Origin: Bacteroidota bacterium
GTDB taxonomy: Bacteria; Bacteroidota; Bacteroidia; Chitinophagales; Chitinophagaceae
Direction: 5' to 3'
NCBI GenBank assembly: GCA_028876495.1
Contig: JAGWRO010000024.1
Span: forward strand, 108,818 to 172,817
DNA length: 64,000 bases
Shown: piece after piece, positions 1-9,600 of the stretch
Numbering within the stretch: the stretch's first letter is position 1
Layout of the letters: the number at the start of each line of letters is the position of its first letter
Notes under the pieces: generated by a model
What the model was told of the DNA's origin: nothing
The model's database searches: none
Seen by the model: only the letters and a program-made list of their open reading frames with translations
Position numbers and translations under genes: made by a program

Positions 1-294
1 ATTTCTATTGGTGATAGATTCCCGGGATTCATAAAAAATATTTTACCCGAAAACAAAATTGATGTGGCAGCCGGAAAACCAGGATACGAAAGAGTTGAAG
101 ACGAAATAGAAAAAATTGTAAGATTGTTAAAAGAAAATGACGGCTACCTGCCCTATCATGATAAATCTTCCCCGGAAGATATTTATTCCTTTTTTGGAAT
201 GAGTAAAAAGACTTTCAAAATGGCTATTGGAAATCTCTATAAGCAGCATAAAATTTCTTTTACAAAAACCGGTATTCAGTTGAACGAAAAGTAA
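1..294 (+). CDS. CvfB/YitL-like S1-type RNA-binding protein, C-terminal fragment
   Basis: The frame is open from base 1, so the gene starts outside the window; the GTG at 64 is internal. The visible 97 residues contain an S1-like strand segment (GDRFPGFIKNI, then KIDV) followed by a C-terminal winged-helix region with DIYSFFGMSKKTFKMAIGNL. That spacing is typical of the end of CvfB/YitL proteins, which carry S1 domains plus a winged helix and bind RNA. The stop at 292-294 lies 3 bp from the end of the convergent DUF983 gene. Family assignment is by motif recognition on a fragment; the molecular role in this organism is unknown. Confidence 0.75.
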   Translation: MSIGDRFPGFIKNILPENKIDVAAGKPGYERVEDEIEKIVRLLKENDGYLPYHDKSSPEDIYSFFGMSKKTFKMAIGNLYKQHKISFTKTGIQLNEK

Positions 295-297
295 TGA

Positions 298-753
298 TCA
301 CCAGCCATGCTTGTGTGTTTCATTCATCCTTTCAGGAATTTCAGCAGGATGATCTTTCCAATCAGGATCATACTTTACAAAGGTAGCAAGCCAAACCGTT
401 CGCGACAACCGCATCAACCAAGGCTGTAATCCCAATATTAAAATAGCATTGAAAAGAAGCCAGTAAAATACACGATTATCATCGTAAGAAATTCCAATAA
501 TAATCCACCAGGCAACAAAAGATATAGCACTAAGCGCTACCGTAATTGCATAACTTACATAACCGGAACCATAATAAAACCCAACTTCCAGGTCGAAGTA
601 TTGTCCGCAAACTTCACATCGGTCATGCATTTTCATAAACCCTTTTGAATAGGGATTCTTCTGGATAAACATATCCCCTATTCTGCAGCGCGGACATTTG
701 CTTTGAAATAAGTTTAATATACTGGGCGGTTTTTTAATACTTTTTGGATCCAT
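298..753 (-). CDS. DUF983 family membrane protein
   Basis: A 151-residue protein with two CxxC pairs in its first 50 residues (C20-x2-C23 and C46-x2-C49), spaced like a zinc-ribbon metal site. Two hydrophobic stretches follow (about 60-85 and 95-115). This is the usual layout of DUF983 proteins in Bacteroidota, whose function is not established. The gene converges with the CvfB-like gene, the two stops being only 3 bp apart. The ATG at 753 directly precedes the conserved N-terminal region, so the start looks sound. Confidence 0.8.
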   Translation of the reverse strand: MDPKSIKKPPSILNLFQSKCPRCRIGDMFIQKNPYSKGFMKMHDRCEVCGQYFDLEVGFYYGSGYVSYAITVALSAISFVAWWIIIGISYDDNRVFYWLLFNAILILGLQPWLMRLSRTVWLATFVKYDPDWKDHPAEIPERMNETHKHGW

Positions 754-826
754 TTTTAAATATCTTTTCTCTCCGCAAAGTTACGCTAATTCAATCTTCA
801 GTCTTTAAAATCATCGACAATTTGAA

Positions 827-2119
827 TTACATAGCTTTTAATTCAACTTTGTTTTTAACCCCGACTTTATAACCATAAGTGGCGAAGTAAAGAATAAAAA
901 GATAACAGGGAACCATGATCCAAAAAGCTTGCTGAAAGCCAAAACGTGTGCCGACACTTGCCCATATTCTCGGTAAAATTGCGCCTCCGGCAATCGCTAT
1001 GATTAATAAAGCAGATCCTGCTTTTGTGAACCTGCCTAAGCCATGAATTGCTAAAGGCCACATAGCTGGCCAAACCATGGCATTTGCCAACCCCAGTAAA
1101 GCAACAAATAATATAGAAGTATACCCTGAAGTAAAGATGGCAAGCAACGTAAAAATAACGCCAAAGATTGCCGATCCTTTTAGTGCAGTTGTTTGAGAAA
1201 AATATTTTGGAATACTTACAATACCGATTAAATATCCAATCAGCATGCCGATCATTGTATAAGTTGTGAAGTGTTTTGCAATATCAAGGCTGATACCGAT
1301 TGCTTTCCCGTAAATCTGTATAATATCACCAGCCATTACTTCTACCCCCACATATAAAAACAGTGTAACAAAGCCAATCCATAAATAAGGAAAGCTAAAA
1401 ATTGTTTGTCCTTTTCCGCTATCGGAGTTATTTTCTTCATCTTCACCTTCCGCTTTTACTTCCGGCAAGCTTGAAAAATAAATAAATACTGCCAGTGAAA
1501 TAAGTACTGCGGCAATGATTATATATGGAACAATTACCCTGGATGCCAACGCATCAAGTTCTACCGCTTTTTGTACAGGATCTAATGTTTTTAACCTGCT
1601 GACCAAAGCATCAGAATCTTTAAGCAAAAAAGCGCCCATCACAAGAGGAGCCAAAGCGCCTGCACCTTTATTACAAATTCCCATAACACTCATTCGTTTA
1701 GCAGCGCTTTCGATCGGGCCAAGAATGGTTATATAGGGATTCGAAGCTGTTTGCAATAAAGCCAGTCCGGTACCTATTACAAACAAGCCTGTAAGGAACA
1801 TTCCGTAAGTTCTGGTTTCTGCAGCAGGAATAAATACCAAAGCCCCAAGCGCCATACAAACTAATCCCCACATCATACCGTTTTTAAACCCCGTACGCTT
1901 TAAAACCCATGATGATGGGAATGCCATAACTGCATAAGAAATATAAAAGGCAAAAGTTACCAATACAGCCTGGGTGGTTTGTAGTTGACAAGCAATCTGC
2001 AGATAAGGAATCAGCGTACTATTGAGCCAGGTTACAAATCCAAAAATAAAAAACAAAACGCCGATAATAACAATTTGCGAAGTGTAATTTGGCTTGGTGG
2101 TAATTAGATTTTGATCCAT
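827..2119 (-). CDS. Sugar MFS permease, FucP type
   Basis: 430 residues with about twelve hydrophobic segments and the FucP-type signature near the N-terminus (FFIFGFVTWLNSTLIPYLQ), followed by a loop with RTGFKNG. FucP-family proteins are major-facilitator sugar:proton symporters of the inner membrane carrying fucose, glucose or galactose and related sugars. A hydrophilic acidic loop (about residues 222-236, EGEDEENNSDSGKG) lies between the two six-helix halves. The substrate cannot be read from sequence. The gene stands alone on the minus strand with its own promoter-like box just upstream. Confidence 0.88.
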   Translation of the reverse strand: MDQNLITTKPNYTSQIVIIGVLFFIFGFVTWLNSTLIPYLQIACQLQTTQAVLVTFAFYISYAVMAFPSSWVLKRTGFKNGMMWGLVCMALGALVFIPAAETRTYGMFLTGLFVIGTGLALLQTASNPYITILGPIESAAKRMSVMGICNKGAGALAPLVMGAFLLKDSDALVSRLKTLDPVQKAVELDALASRVIVPYIIIAAVLISLAVFIYFSSLPEVKAEGEDEENNSDSGKGQTIFSFPYLWIGFVTLFLYVGVEVMAGDIIQIYGKAIGISLDIAKHFTTYTMIGMLIGYLIGIVSIPKYFSQTTALKGSAIFGVIFTLLAIFTSGYTSILFVALLGLANAMVWPAMWPLAIHGLGRFTKAGSALLIIAIAGGAILPRIWASVGTRFGFQQAFWIMVPCYLFILYFATYGYKVGVKNKVELKAM

Positions 2120-2136
2120 TCTTATTTTTTAATATG

Positions 2137-2144
2137 CAAATATA
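2137..2144 (-). promoter_or_regulatory. Candidate -7 promoter box for the sugar permease
   Basis: Read on the minus strand this is TATATTTG, matching the Bacteroidota -7 consensus TAnnTTTG. It would place transcription start about 12 nt before the ATG at 2119. No convincing TTTG -33 element is present at the expected distance. Confidence 0.45.
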
Positions 2145-2226
2145 ATTTTATGAAAGTATAGAAATAAATGAGAAATGGCCGTATAAACTTTTGAAGCAAT
2201 CAAGAAGAAAATAAAAATCAGTTTTA

Positions 2227-2240
2227 TTTATTTGTTTACT
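2227..2240 (-). repeat. 3'-end motif copy, downstream of cmk
   Basis: Sense (minus) reading is AGTAAACAAATAAA, about 38 nt after the cmk stop. One of the recurring AGTAAA motif copies found behind genes in this window. Confidence 0.5.
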
Positions 2241-2278
2241 GGCTAAAGGGGAAAATGAGGTGGATCAAAAGTAAAAAA

Positions 2279-2965
2279 TCAGGCTGGTTCACAGACCTTC
2301 TTTACCAGTTTTAATGCAAAATCCAATTGCTGTTTTTCAGTAAGATTTGTATTGTCCAGTTCAATCGCATCAGGCGCTTTGCGTAACGGGCTTACCTCCC
2401 TGTTAGAATCAATATAGTCACGCAAAGCAATATTGGTTCTTATTTCATCCAACGTAATATTCGGGTTCTTTTCAAACATTTCTGAAAATCTTCTTTCCAC
2501 TCTTACTGCTTCATCGGCTACCATAAAAATTTTCACTTCTGCTTTTGGAAAAACAGTTGTACCAATATCGCGGCCATCCATTACAATCCCTTTGTTCTTT
2601 CCTATTTTTTGCTGAGCGGCTACTGCAAAAGTCCTTACCTCCGGTAAAGCAGCGATTTCACTCACTTTTTCTGCAACTACCAAATCACGGATAATATATT
2701 CTACATTTTCTCCGTTCAAATAAATCTCTGCATTTCCCGAAAGTTCATTCGGCAAAAATTCAAAAGAAATATTTTGTAATGCTTTACGTATCTCTTTTTC
2801 GTTGGTCCAATCAATATTGTTGCGTAAGAAATATAACGTAATAGCACGATACATAGCGCCGCTATCTATGTATGTGTAACTTAATTTTTTGGCAAGTTGT
2901 TTTGCCAAAGTGCTTTTTCCACAAGAAGAAAAGCCATCGATCGTAATTATTATTTTAGAAAACAT
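2279..2965 (-). CDS. cmk: Cytidylate kinase
   Basis: Phosphorylates CMP and dCMP with ATP in pyrimidine nucleotide supply. The 228-residue protein opens with the P-loop GFSSCGKST at residues 11-19, followed by YIDSGAMYRA and the substrate-lid region VMDGRDIGT, all diagnostic of bacterial Cmk. The frame is open to 3037, but the first 24 extra residues are unlike the family and would overlap the clpC terminator at 3009-3039, so the ATG at 2965 is chosen. It lies downstream of clpC on the same strand but is separated by that terminator, so it is probably transcribed separately or by read-through. Confidence 0.93.
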   Translation of the reverse strand: MFSKIIITIDGFSSCGKSTLAKQLAKKLSYTYIDSGAMYRAITLYFLRNNIDWTNEKEIRKALQNISFEFLPNELSGNAEIYLNGENVEYIIRDLVVAEKVSEIAALPEVRTFAVAAQQKIGKNKGIVMDGRDIGTTVFPKAEVKIFMVADEAVRVERRFSEMFEKNPNITLDEIRTNIALRDYIDSNREVSPLRKAPDAIELDNTNLTEKQQLDFALKLVKKVCEPA

Positions 2966-3008
2966 CCATGCAAAAATCAAACAAAAAAAAGAAAGAAAAA
3001 AATGGCAT

Positions 3009-3039
3009 AAAAAAATGCCACCGTTTTGCGATGGCATTT
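3009..3039 (-). terminator. Rho-independent terminator of clpC
   Basis: On the minus strand, AAATGCCA (3039-3032) pairs with TGGCATTT (3020-3013) across an 11-nt loop and runs into seven Ts. It begins 20 nt after the clpC stop codon. Confidence 0.8.
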
Positions 3040-3058
3040 AATTTATAGTTTTTTAAAA

Positions 3059-5599
3059 TTAAGCTTCAGATTTTTTTTTGGGTGCCGGAGTTTCCTTCAC
3101 CTGGAAAATTACTTTTTCGTTTTCCTTATCAAGGGAAGCAATCAATACATCTCCGTTTTTAACGTTCATGTTCAATATTTCCTCTGCCAAAGGATCTTCG
3201 AGATACTTCTGAATCGCTCTATGCAACGGACGTGCACCAAACTGTGAATCATACCCTTTATCCGAAATAAATTTCTTGGCTTCTTCTGTCAGTTCCAATT
3301 TCAATCCAAGATTATCCAGTCTCTTCGTTACCCCCTTCATCAAAATATCAATGATAGAGAAAATATTTTCTTCTGTTAGCTGATTGAAAATAACCACATC
3401 ATCTACCCTGTTTAAGAACTCAGGGCTGAAAGTACGCTTTAATGCTTTTTCTATTACCGCTTTACTGTTTTCTTCTGCATTTTGAATTCTTGACTGAGTG
3501 GTAAATCCGACACCTGCTCCAAAATCTTTCAATTGACGTGCGCCGATATTAGAAGTCATTATGATCATAGTATTCTTAAAATCAATTTTTCTTCCCAAAC
3601 CATCAGTGAGTATACCGTCGTCTAAAACCTGCAACAGGATATTGTAAATATCAGGGTGTGCTTTTTCAATTTCATCCAAAAGAATTACAGAATAGGGTTT
3701 GCGTCTAACCTTTTCCGTTAGCTGCCCACCTTCTTCGTATCCTACATATCCCGGAGGCGCACCTATCAATCTTGAAACAGTGAATTTTTCCATGTATTCA
3801 CTCATGTCGATACGGATAAGAGCATCATCACTGTCAAACATATATCTGGCCAAAGCCCTTGCCAGCTCAGTTTTACCCACGCCCGTAGGGCCAAGGAAAA
3901 TGAAGGTACCAATTGGTTTTTTCGGATCTTTTAACCCAACCCTGTTTCTTTGAATCGCTTTCACCACTTTGCTAATGGCTTCGTCCTGTCCAACCACTGC
4001 GCCTTTAAGGTCTTCACCCATCTTGCGCAATTTATCAGTTTCCTCCTGAACCATCCTTTTTACAGGAATACCGGTCATCATACTTACCACCTCAGCAATT
4101 GCTTCTTCATTGATCGGGTACCTCTTGTTTTTGCTTTCCTCTTCCCAGTCTGCTTTTGCTTTTTCAAGCTCTTCCTGCAAATGTTTTTCTGTATCCCGAA
4201 GTGAAGCCGCTTCCTCAAAACGTTGGCTTTTTACTACTTTATTTTTCTCGTGTTTAATTTCATCGATCTTTTTTTCAAGTTCGATTACTTCCTGGGGAAC
4301 ATTGATATTTTTAAGGTGAACACGCGCTCCTACTTCATCCAATACGTCAATTGCTTTATCTGGCAATAAACGATCGGTCATATACCGGTCGCTCAATTTC
4401 ACACAGGCATTAATTGCTTCGTTATCATAAACCACATTGTGATACTCTTCGTATTTACTTTTAATGTTATTCAGAATCTCTATAGTCTCTTCTACGCTCG
4501 GTTGGTCAACCATCACTTTTTGGAAACGACGATCCAGAGCCCCGTCCTTTTCAATATACATCCTGTACTCATCCAGCGTTGATGCACCAATACATTGAAG
4601 TTCACCACGTGCCAAAGCCGGTTTAAAAATGTTGGAAGCATCAAGCGAACCGCTTGCCCCACCTGCACCTACGATGGTATGTATTTCATCAATAAACAAA
4701 ATTACATCCCGGTTTTTTTCCAGTTCGTTCATGATCGCCTTCATTCTTTCTTCAAACTGGCCACGATATTTTGTACCTGCAACCAACGCTGCAAGATCTA
4801 ACGAAACCACCCTCTTGTCGAATAAAACACGGCTCACTTTTCTTTGAATGATCCGTAAGGCCAACCCTTCAACAATCGCAGTTTTACCAACTCCTGGTTC
4901 ACCTATTAGAATAGGATTATTCTTTTTACGACGACTGAGAATCTGTGACACGCGCTCAATTTCTGTTTCACGTCCAACGATTGGATCAAGGCTTCCCATT
5001 TCTGCAAGCCTTGTAATATCTCTTCCAAAATTGTCTAAAACCGGAGTCTTGGTTTTGGTTTGTGCTGCTGAACTCTTTGAAGCACGTTGTTGTTGCGAAT
5101 ACGATTTTCTTTCTTCCTCAAACTCTTCACTCTCTTCATCTGAGAAATCAGCTTTCGGATCCGTTTTTACATAACCCAGTTCACTTTTAAACATATCGTA
5201 GTCCACGTCAAACTGGTTTAATATCTGTGTAGCAATGTTCTCTTTATTTTTCAAAATAGAAAGCATAAGATGCTCGCTTTCCACTAACGGGCTCTTGTTG
5301 GTCTTAGCCTCAAGAACAGTAATCCTTATCACTTTTTCAGCCTGCTTGGTAAGTGGTAATGAATTAATATTTGCAATATTTTTACCTGTTTTGTCTTTTA
5401 CGGCGAGTTCAATTTCTTTGCGCAGTTCATATAGATCTACGTTCAACGATTTCAGGATTTTCATCGCTGTATTTTCGCCATCCCTTATAAGTCCGAGAAC
5501 CAAATGTTCCGTGCCTATAAAGTCATTTCCCAACCGCAAAGCTTCTTCGCGGCTGTAAGAAATAATTTCTTTTACTTGTGTAGAAAAATTGTTGTCCAT
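3059..5599 (-). CDS. clpC: ATP-dependent Clp protease ATP-binding subunit ClpC
   Basis: AAA+ unfoldase that feeds substrates to ClpP. The 846 residues show the full ClpC layout: N-terminal repeat domain (1-145), an acidic and Ser/Gln-rich linker (150-190), first AAA+ module with Walker A GEPGVGKT (233-240) and LFIDEIH, a UVR-type coiled segment between the modules (FEEAASLRD, 461-469), and second AAA+ module with GPTGVGKT (570-577) and [13 protein letters not shown] tripeptide at 697-699 fits the ClpP-docking loop, arguing for a protease partner rather than a ClpB-type disaggregase. No McsA/McsB or CtsR genes are nearby. Followed by a strong terminator. Confidence 0.95.
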   Translation of the reverse strand: MDNNFSTQVKEIISYSREEALRLGNDFIGTEHLVLGLIRDGENTAMKILKSLNVDLYELRKEIELAVKDKTGKNIANINSLPLTKQAEKVIRITVLEAKTNKSPLVESEHLMLSILKNKENIATQILNQFDVDYDMFKSELGYVKTDPKADFSDEESEEFEEERKSYSQQQRASKSSAAQTKTKTPVLDNFGRDITRLAEMGSLDPIVGRETEIERVSQILSRRKKNNPILIGEPGVGKTAIVEGLALRIIQRKVSRVLFDKRVVSLDLAALVAGTKYRGQFEERMKAIMNELEKNRDVILFIDEIHTIVGAGGASGSLDASNIFKPALARGELQCIGASTLDEYRMYIEKDGALDRRFQKVMVDQPSVEETIEILNNIKSKYEEYHNVVYDNEAINACVKLSDRYMTDRLLPDKAIDVLDEVGARVHLKNINVPQEVIELEKKIDEIKHEKNKVVKSQRFEEAASLRDTEKHLQEELEKAKADWEEESKNKRYPINEEAIAEVVSMMTGIPVKRMVQEETDKLRKMGEDLKGAVVGQDEAISKVVKAIQRNRVGLKDPKKPIGTFIFLGPTGVGKTELARALARYMFDSDDALIRIDMSEYMEKFTVSRLIGAPPGYVGYEEGGQLTEKVRRKPYSVILLDEIEKAHPDIYNILLQVLDDGILTDGLGRKIDFKNTMIIMTSNIGARQLKDFGAGVGFTTQSRIQNAEENSKAVIEKALKRTFSPEFLNRVDDVVIFNQLTEENIFSIIDILMKGVTKRLDNLGLKLELTEEAKKFISDKGYDSQFGARPLHRAIQKYLEDPLAEEILNMNVKNGDVLIASLDKENEKVIFQVKETPAPKKKSEA

Positions 5600-5902
5600 T
5601 TATTAACAATTTAATTTGATGCTTTTCAATAATTGTAACTCTGTACAATAATAATAAATAAATTCTATTAAATAACGTTTAAAAATTCCCCAGGTTGTTA
5701 AAAAGTAGGCGAGGAAAGGCATTAAACAAAAAATGGGCTGAAAATATATTTAAATAAATACGGATTTATTTTTAAGCCGGATTGATTTAATTTGAAGATT
5801 TTTATGAGTTAAAATCATTATCCAAAAAACCTTACTTCTCCTCATTTCCTTTTTTATTTTAATATCTTTGAATAAATCTTCCTCTTTCTTTTAAACTGTA
5901 CT
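5600..5902. other. Divergent intergenic region between clpC and the STAS gene
   Basis: 303 bp of AT-rich DNA holding the upstream regions of two divergent genes. Only one promoter-like box (5863-5870, facing the STAS gene) could be picked out. No CIRCE-type or other heat-shock palindrome was recognised in front of clpC. Confidence 0.5.
5863..5870 (+). promoter_or_regulatory. Candidate -7 box for STAS-rnz unit
   Basis: TATCTTTG matches TAnnTTTG, 32 bp before the ATG at 5903. No clear -33 element is visible. Confidence 0.4.
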
Positions 5903-6268
5903 ATGAAAGTCAAAATTGATACCAAAGAAAAAATGCACGTCATTACGATTGTTGAGAAGAAATTATCTGCTAATATGACAGAAGACCTAAAAAAAACACT
6001 TTTGAATTATTTACAGCAACCTGTTTCCAACCTGGTAATTAATTTTAAAGAAGTGAATGAAATAGAACAAGAACCAGCAGAAGCCCTTGCCCTTATTCAG
6101 CAGAGGTTTTATGAAGAAAATCATTCTATGGTATTCTGCAACCTGCAACCGGCAGTTTCTGAATTTTTGGATAAAAGTGATCTATTGGAAATACTCAATG
6201 TAACTCCGACAGAAAGTGAAGCGTGGGACATCGTACAGATGGAAGAAATAGAGAGAGAATACTTGTAA
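5903..6268 (+). CDS. STAS-domain protein (anti-sigma factor antagonist-like)
   Basis: A 121-residue single-domain protein with the beta-alpha STAS pattern: VITIVEKKLSANMTEDLKK, LVINFKEVNEIEQEPAEALALIQ and MVFCNLQPAVSEFLDKSDL. STAS proteins usually bind anti-sigma factors or act as regulatory modules. The phosphorylatable Ser/Thr that normally follows the central strand is replaced by E/Q (NEIEQEPAEAL), so regulation by a SpoIIAB-type kinase looks doubtful. It is followed 82 bp downstream by ribonuclease Z on the same strand and may be cotranscribed with it. Function in this organism is not known. Confidence 0.75.
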   Translation: MKVKIDTKEKMHVITIVEKKLSANMTEDLKKTLLNYLQQPVSNLVINFKEVNEIEQEPAEALALIQQRFYEENHSMVFCNLQPAVSEFLDKSDLLEILNVTPTESEAWDIVQMEEIEREYL

Positions 6269-6350
6269 AGAGGTATCGAAAAATTGTTGAAATTAACACC
6301 TTGAAATAAAGAATTAGTGTAATAAATACCCCATTGAAAATTAAAACCAC

Positions 6351-7253
6351 GTGATTGCTGTAACCATTTTAGGGAATAACTCTGCGGTACCTTCTCACAA
6401 CCGGCATCCAACAGCGCAAGTACTTCAAAGCGCTGAGCATGTCATGCTTATTGATTGTGGAGAAGGAACGCAAATGCAAATGGGATTGTATAAGATCAAA
6501 AAAAGCCGAATCAATCACATTTTCATTTCACATTTGCATGGAGACCATTATTTTGGGCTGATAGGCCTGCTTAACAGCCTTGCGTTAAATAATCGCTTAA
6601 ACGATCTCCACATTTATGCGCCCGAAAAATTGAAAGCCATTATTGAAATACAAATGGATGTAGCAGGTGCAGGATTTCCTTTTCAACTGTATTTTCATAA
6701 ACTTGAAAATGAAGAAGTTTTATTTGAAGACAAAAAATTATCAGTTGAATGCTTTAAAGTAAATCACCGGATAGAATGCTGGGGTTTTCTATTCAGGGAA
6801 AAGAAAAATAAAAGAAAAATAGTTCCCCGGCAGATAAAAAAATATAAAGTACCTACCTCATTTTATGAAAACCTTCACTCAGGTGAAGATTTTATAAATG
6901 GCAAAAATGAAGTGATAAAAAACGAAGAGCTTACCACAGCGGTGGAACCACCAAAATCGTATGCTTACTGCGCTGACACAGCATTTTATGAACCAATAAC
7001 TGAAAAAATAAAAGATGTAGATTTGGTTTACCACGAAAGTACTTACCTGCATGATCTCGAAAAAAAAGCCGTTGAAAGATTTCATTCCACCTCAAAACAA
7101 GCGGCAACCATTGCAAAAAAGGCAGGGGCAAAAAAATTGCTATTAGGTCATTTTTCGTCTATGTATGAAACCCTGGAAGAATTTAAAACCGAAGCTTGCG
7201 AAATTTTTGAAAATACTGAAATTGCAGAGGAAGGTGTTTGTTATTTGGCGTGA
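6351..7253 (+). CDS. rnz: Ribonuclease Z (tRNase Z, MBL fold)
   Basis: Endonuclease maturing tRNA 3' ends. The 300-residue protein begins VTILGNNSA and carries the metallo-beta-lactamase motif HLHGDH at residues 61-66, further zinc-ligand regions (CADTAF, and the LGHFS histidine near 267) and the tRNase Z HEST element (YHESTYLHDL). Start is GTG at 6351: an in-frame stop lies 7 bp upstream and the protein aligns with the family from its first strand. The tRNA-Gly gene in this window lacks an encoded CCA, consistent with a need for tRNase Z. Confidence 0.92.
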   Translation: MIAVTILGNNSAVPSHNRHPTAQVLQSAEHVMLIDCGEGTQMQMGLYKIKKSRINHIFISHLHGDHYFGLIGLLNSLALNNRLNDLHIYAPEKLKAIIEIQMDVAGAGFPFQLYFHKLENEEVLFEDKKLSVECFKVNHRIECWGFLFREKKNKRKIVPRQIKKYKVPTSFYENLHSGEDFINGKNEVIKNEELTTAVEPPKSYAYCADTAFYEPITEKIKDVDLVYHESTYLHDLEKKAVERFHSTSKQAATIAKKAGAKKLLLGHFSSMYETLEEFKTEACEIFENTEIAEEGVCYLA

Positions 7254-7386
7254 TTTATTTTGAAGAGATTAAAGCATTTCACGGAGTGAACCAAAGCAAA
7301 CGAACAAATAACCCCGATTTTTATTTTGATTTCAAAATAAATGATCAACCCGTAATAATTCCCTATTCATCATTCACAATTCTCAA

Positions 7387-8544
7387 TTACTTATTCACCA
7401 CTGTCCATTCATAAAAATCAGGAAAGTATTTTCGCCACGCTGATTCGTTGTGGTGTTCATCATTATCAATAATTTCTGTTACTGCAGATTTACTCCATTC
7501 TTTAATTTCTTTTTCGATCCGCTTCATATCAGGAATCATGGAATCACCTTCTTTTCCGCCGGCATAAAAAAACAGTCTTGAATTTACATTTTTCGCATCA
7601 GCTTTTACCGTGCTATCAATCCCTGAGGCCGTCCAGAAAGCAGGAGAAAAAATTCCGGCTCCGCCGAAAACGTTCGGAAATTTTAAAACTGCATACAACG
7701 AAATGAGCCCTCCCATTGAACTTCCCGCGATAAAAGTGTTTGGCTTATCTTTTAAAGTGCGGTAATGTTTATCAATAAAAGGCTTTAAAGTGTACACTAA
7801 AAAATCAACGTATTTATCACCCTCGCCTTTCCCAAAATTTTCAAATTCCCATGGGTTGTATTCACTCATTCTTTTAGAAAGTCCATTATCAATTCCTACT
7901 ACAATTACTTCTTTTTTACCTTTTTTAAAAATGGAATCCAAATATTCATCTACCCCCCATTCGCCGGAGTAAGAAGTAGCACCATCAAAAAGATTTTGCC
8001 CGTCATGCATGTACAAAACAGGATATCTTTTTGCAGACATTTTATAATCCGGCGGCAGGTAAATCCAGATTCTTCTTGTCCGTTTTAATTGTGGAATATA
8101 AAACGCGGTATCAATAATTTTTACGTTTGGCGAGGCGGTATGTTTTCTTAGAATTGCCACATTGTTTCCTTTAAAATCATCATTCCAACCGCCCATATTT
8201 ACATGAATAGTTGTATCAGAATTTAAGTTAAGCGTTCGATTTGGAACTCCTTTTCCTGCAGAATCAGTTTCCCCTTTTTGCCAGCTTCCACGGGTAAATT
8301 TATATTCATAATCGCCTGCGGGAAGAGAAACGGTAATGGTTGAAACGCCGTTTGGATGAGATTGCAGAAGATAAGAACTGTCAGCAGGATTCCACAAATT
8401 AAAATTGCCTGTAAGATAAATACGATCCATGGAATGAAGCAGTGACGGCTGTTTTACGAGAAACGTTACTTTATGTTGTGCAAACGAGAAGGAGCAAACG
8501 AATAACAGTAAAGCAACTAATAAAGCCTTTTTTGCTTTTTTCAT
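7387..8544 (-). CDS. Secreted esterase: glycogen-binding-like domain plus alpha/beta hydrolase (esterase D type)
   Basis: 385 residues with an N-terminal signal peptide (about 1-23, ending FSFAQ), an N-terminal CBM48/AMPK-type beta domain (about 26-118, with YLTGNFNLWNP and DYEYKFTRGSW), and a C-terminal esterase of the enterochelin-esterase/esterase D type (150-385). The nucleophile elbow is GSSMGG (274-279, Ser276) and a C-terminal His near 364-365 (DEHHNESAW) completes the likely triad. Probably exported to the periplasm or cell surface, acting on carbohydrate esters or siderophore-type esters; substrate unknown. It lies 12 bp behind dapA, so cotranscription with it is likely. Confidence 0.83.
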   Translation of the reverse strand: MKKAKKALLVALLLFVCSFSFAQHKVTFLVKQPSLLHSMDRIYLTGNFNLWNPADSSYLLQSHPNGVSTITVSLPAGDYEYKFTRGSWQKGETDSAGKGVPNRTLNLNSDTTIHVNMGGWNDDFKGNNVAILRKHTASPNVKIIDTAFYIPQLKRTRRIWIYLPPDYKMSAKRYPVLYMHDGQNLFDGATSYSGEWGVDEYLDSIFKKGKKEVIVVGIDNGLSKRMSEYNPWEFENFGKGEGDKYVDFLVYTLKPFIDKHYRTLKDKPNTFIAGSSMGGLISLYAVLKFPNVFGGAGIFSPAFWTASGIDSTVKADAKNVNSRLFFYAGGKEGDSMIPDMKRIEKEIKEWSKSAVTEIIDNDEHHNESAWRKYFPDFYEWTVVNK

Positions 8545-8555
8545 TATACAAAAGC

Positions 8556-9443
8556 TTAAGAAATGGACGCAAGAAAATCTTTCACCTTTTGCTGGTTGGT
8601 TGATGTTAATGGCACCAGCGGAAGGCGAAGCACATTTTCAATTAAACCGAGTTCGCTTAGAAACGCTTTCAAACCGGCAGGATTATTTTCAATAAATAAA
8701 AGATCATATCCTACAAGCAATTTGTAATGCAGTTGTTGTGCTTTTTGAAAATCATTCTTCAAAGAAAAACGGACCATATCGCTAAAATCTTTGGGGAAAG
8801 AATTGGCCGCAACGCTTATTACACCATGTGCTCCGCAGGCAATTAGCGGTAAAGAAATATGATCATCCCCACTTACAAATAAAAAATCTTCCGGCCTGTT
8901 TTTCAGGATGTGCATACATTGAACCATATTACCGCTCGCTTCTTTTATTCCCTTGATGTTCTCACATTCATTTGCCAACCGCAAAGTTGTTTCTGCAGTA
9001 ATATTGCTTCCTGTTCTGCCAGGTACATTGTATAAAATAACAGGCAAAGGCGAAGCGTCGGCAATCGCTTTATAATGCTGAAAAATTCCTTCCTGTGAGG
9101 GCTTGTTATAGTTAGGACTTGAGCTCAAAATAGCAGTAATATTTTCCAGGTCAAAATCTGAAAAATGATTGATCACTTCCTGGGTATTATTACCACCAAC
9201 GCCCAGAACCAAAGGCACACGTTTGTTTATTTTTTCAACTGTAAATTTTGCAATTTCTATTTGTTCCTTTTTAGAAAGTGTGGGCGTTTCTCCTGTAGTC
9301 CCCAATGTTACCAGGTATTCTACGCCATTAGCAATTACAAAATCAATCACTTTTGCGAGTGAATCAAAATCCACCTCGCTGTTTTTTTTGAAAGGAGTTA
9401 TTAATGCAACTCCGGTTCCGGAAAGTTTATTTATTAACGACAT
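8556..9443 (-). CDS. dapA: 4-hydroxy-tetrahydrodipicolinate synthase
   Basis: Condenses pyruvate with aspartate semialdehyde, the first step of the lysine/diaminopimelate branch. The 295-residue protein has GVALITPF, the TLGTTGE loop, the catalytic Tyr138 (LYNVPGRTG) and the Schiff-base Lys167 (GIKEASG). The frame is open to 9491, but the ATG at 9443 gives the usual N-terminus and is preferred over the 16-residue extension. A secreted esterase gene follows 12 bp downstream. Confidence 0.95.
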   Translation of the reverse strand: MSLINKLSGTGVALITPFKKNSEVDFDSLAKVIDFVIANGVEYLVTLGTTGETPTLSKKEQIEIAKFTVEKINKRVPLVLGVGGNNTQEVINHFSDFDLENITAILSSSPNYNKPSQEGIFQHYKAIADASPLPVILYNVPGRTGSNITAETTLRLANECENIKGIKEASGNMVQCMHILKNRPEDFLFVSGDDHISLPLIACGAHGVISVAANSFPKDFSDMVRFSLKNDFQKAQQLHYKLLVGYDLLFIENNPAGLKAFLSELGLIENVLRLPLVPLTSTNQQKVKDFLASIS

Positions 9444-9600
9444 TATTTTAAAAATGAAAGTTGGAATAATATTATCTTTTGCAAGATACAAGAATCAGTA
9501 AAGGGTTGTAATGCCCTGTTTTCGAAATGAGATTGAGCGTATCATTTATATATTTTTAGTAAAAATAGGAAAAGAAAGAATAAGTATTTCAAGTAATTAA

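Noticed and set aside
2966..3037. N-terminal extension of cmk by 24 codons
   Set aside because: It overlaps the clpC terminator and precedes the canonical Cmk start; the ATG at 2965 fits the family.
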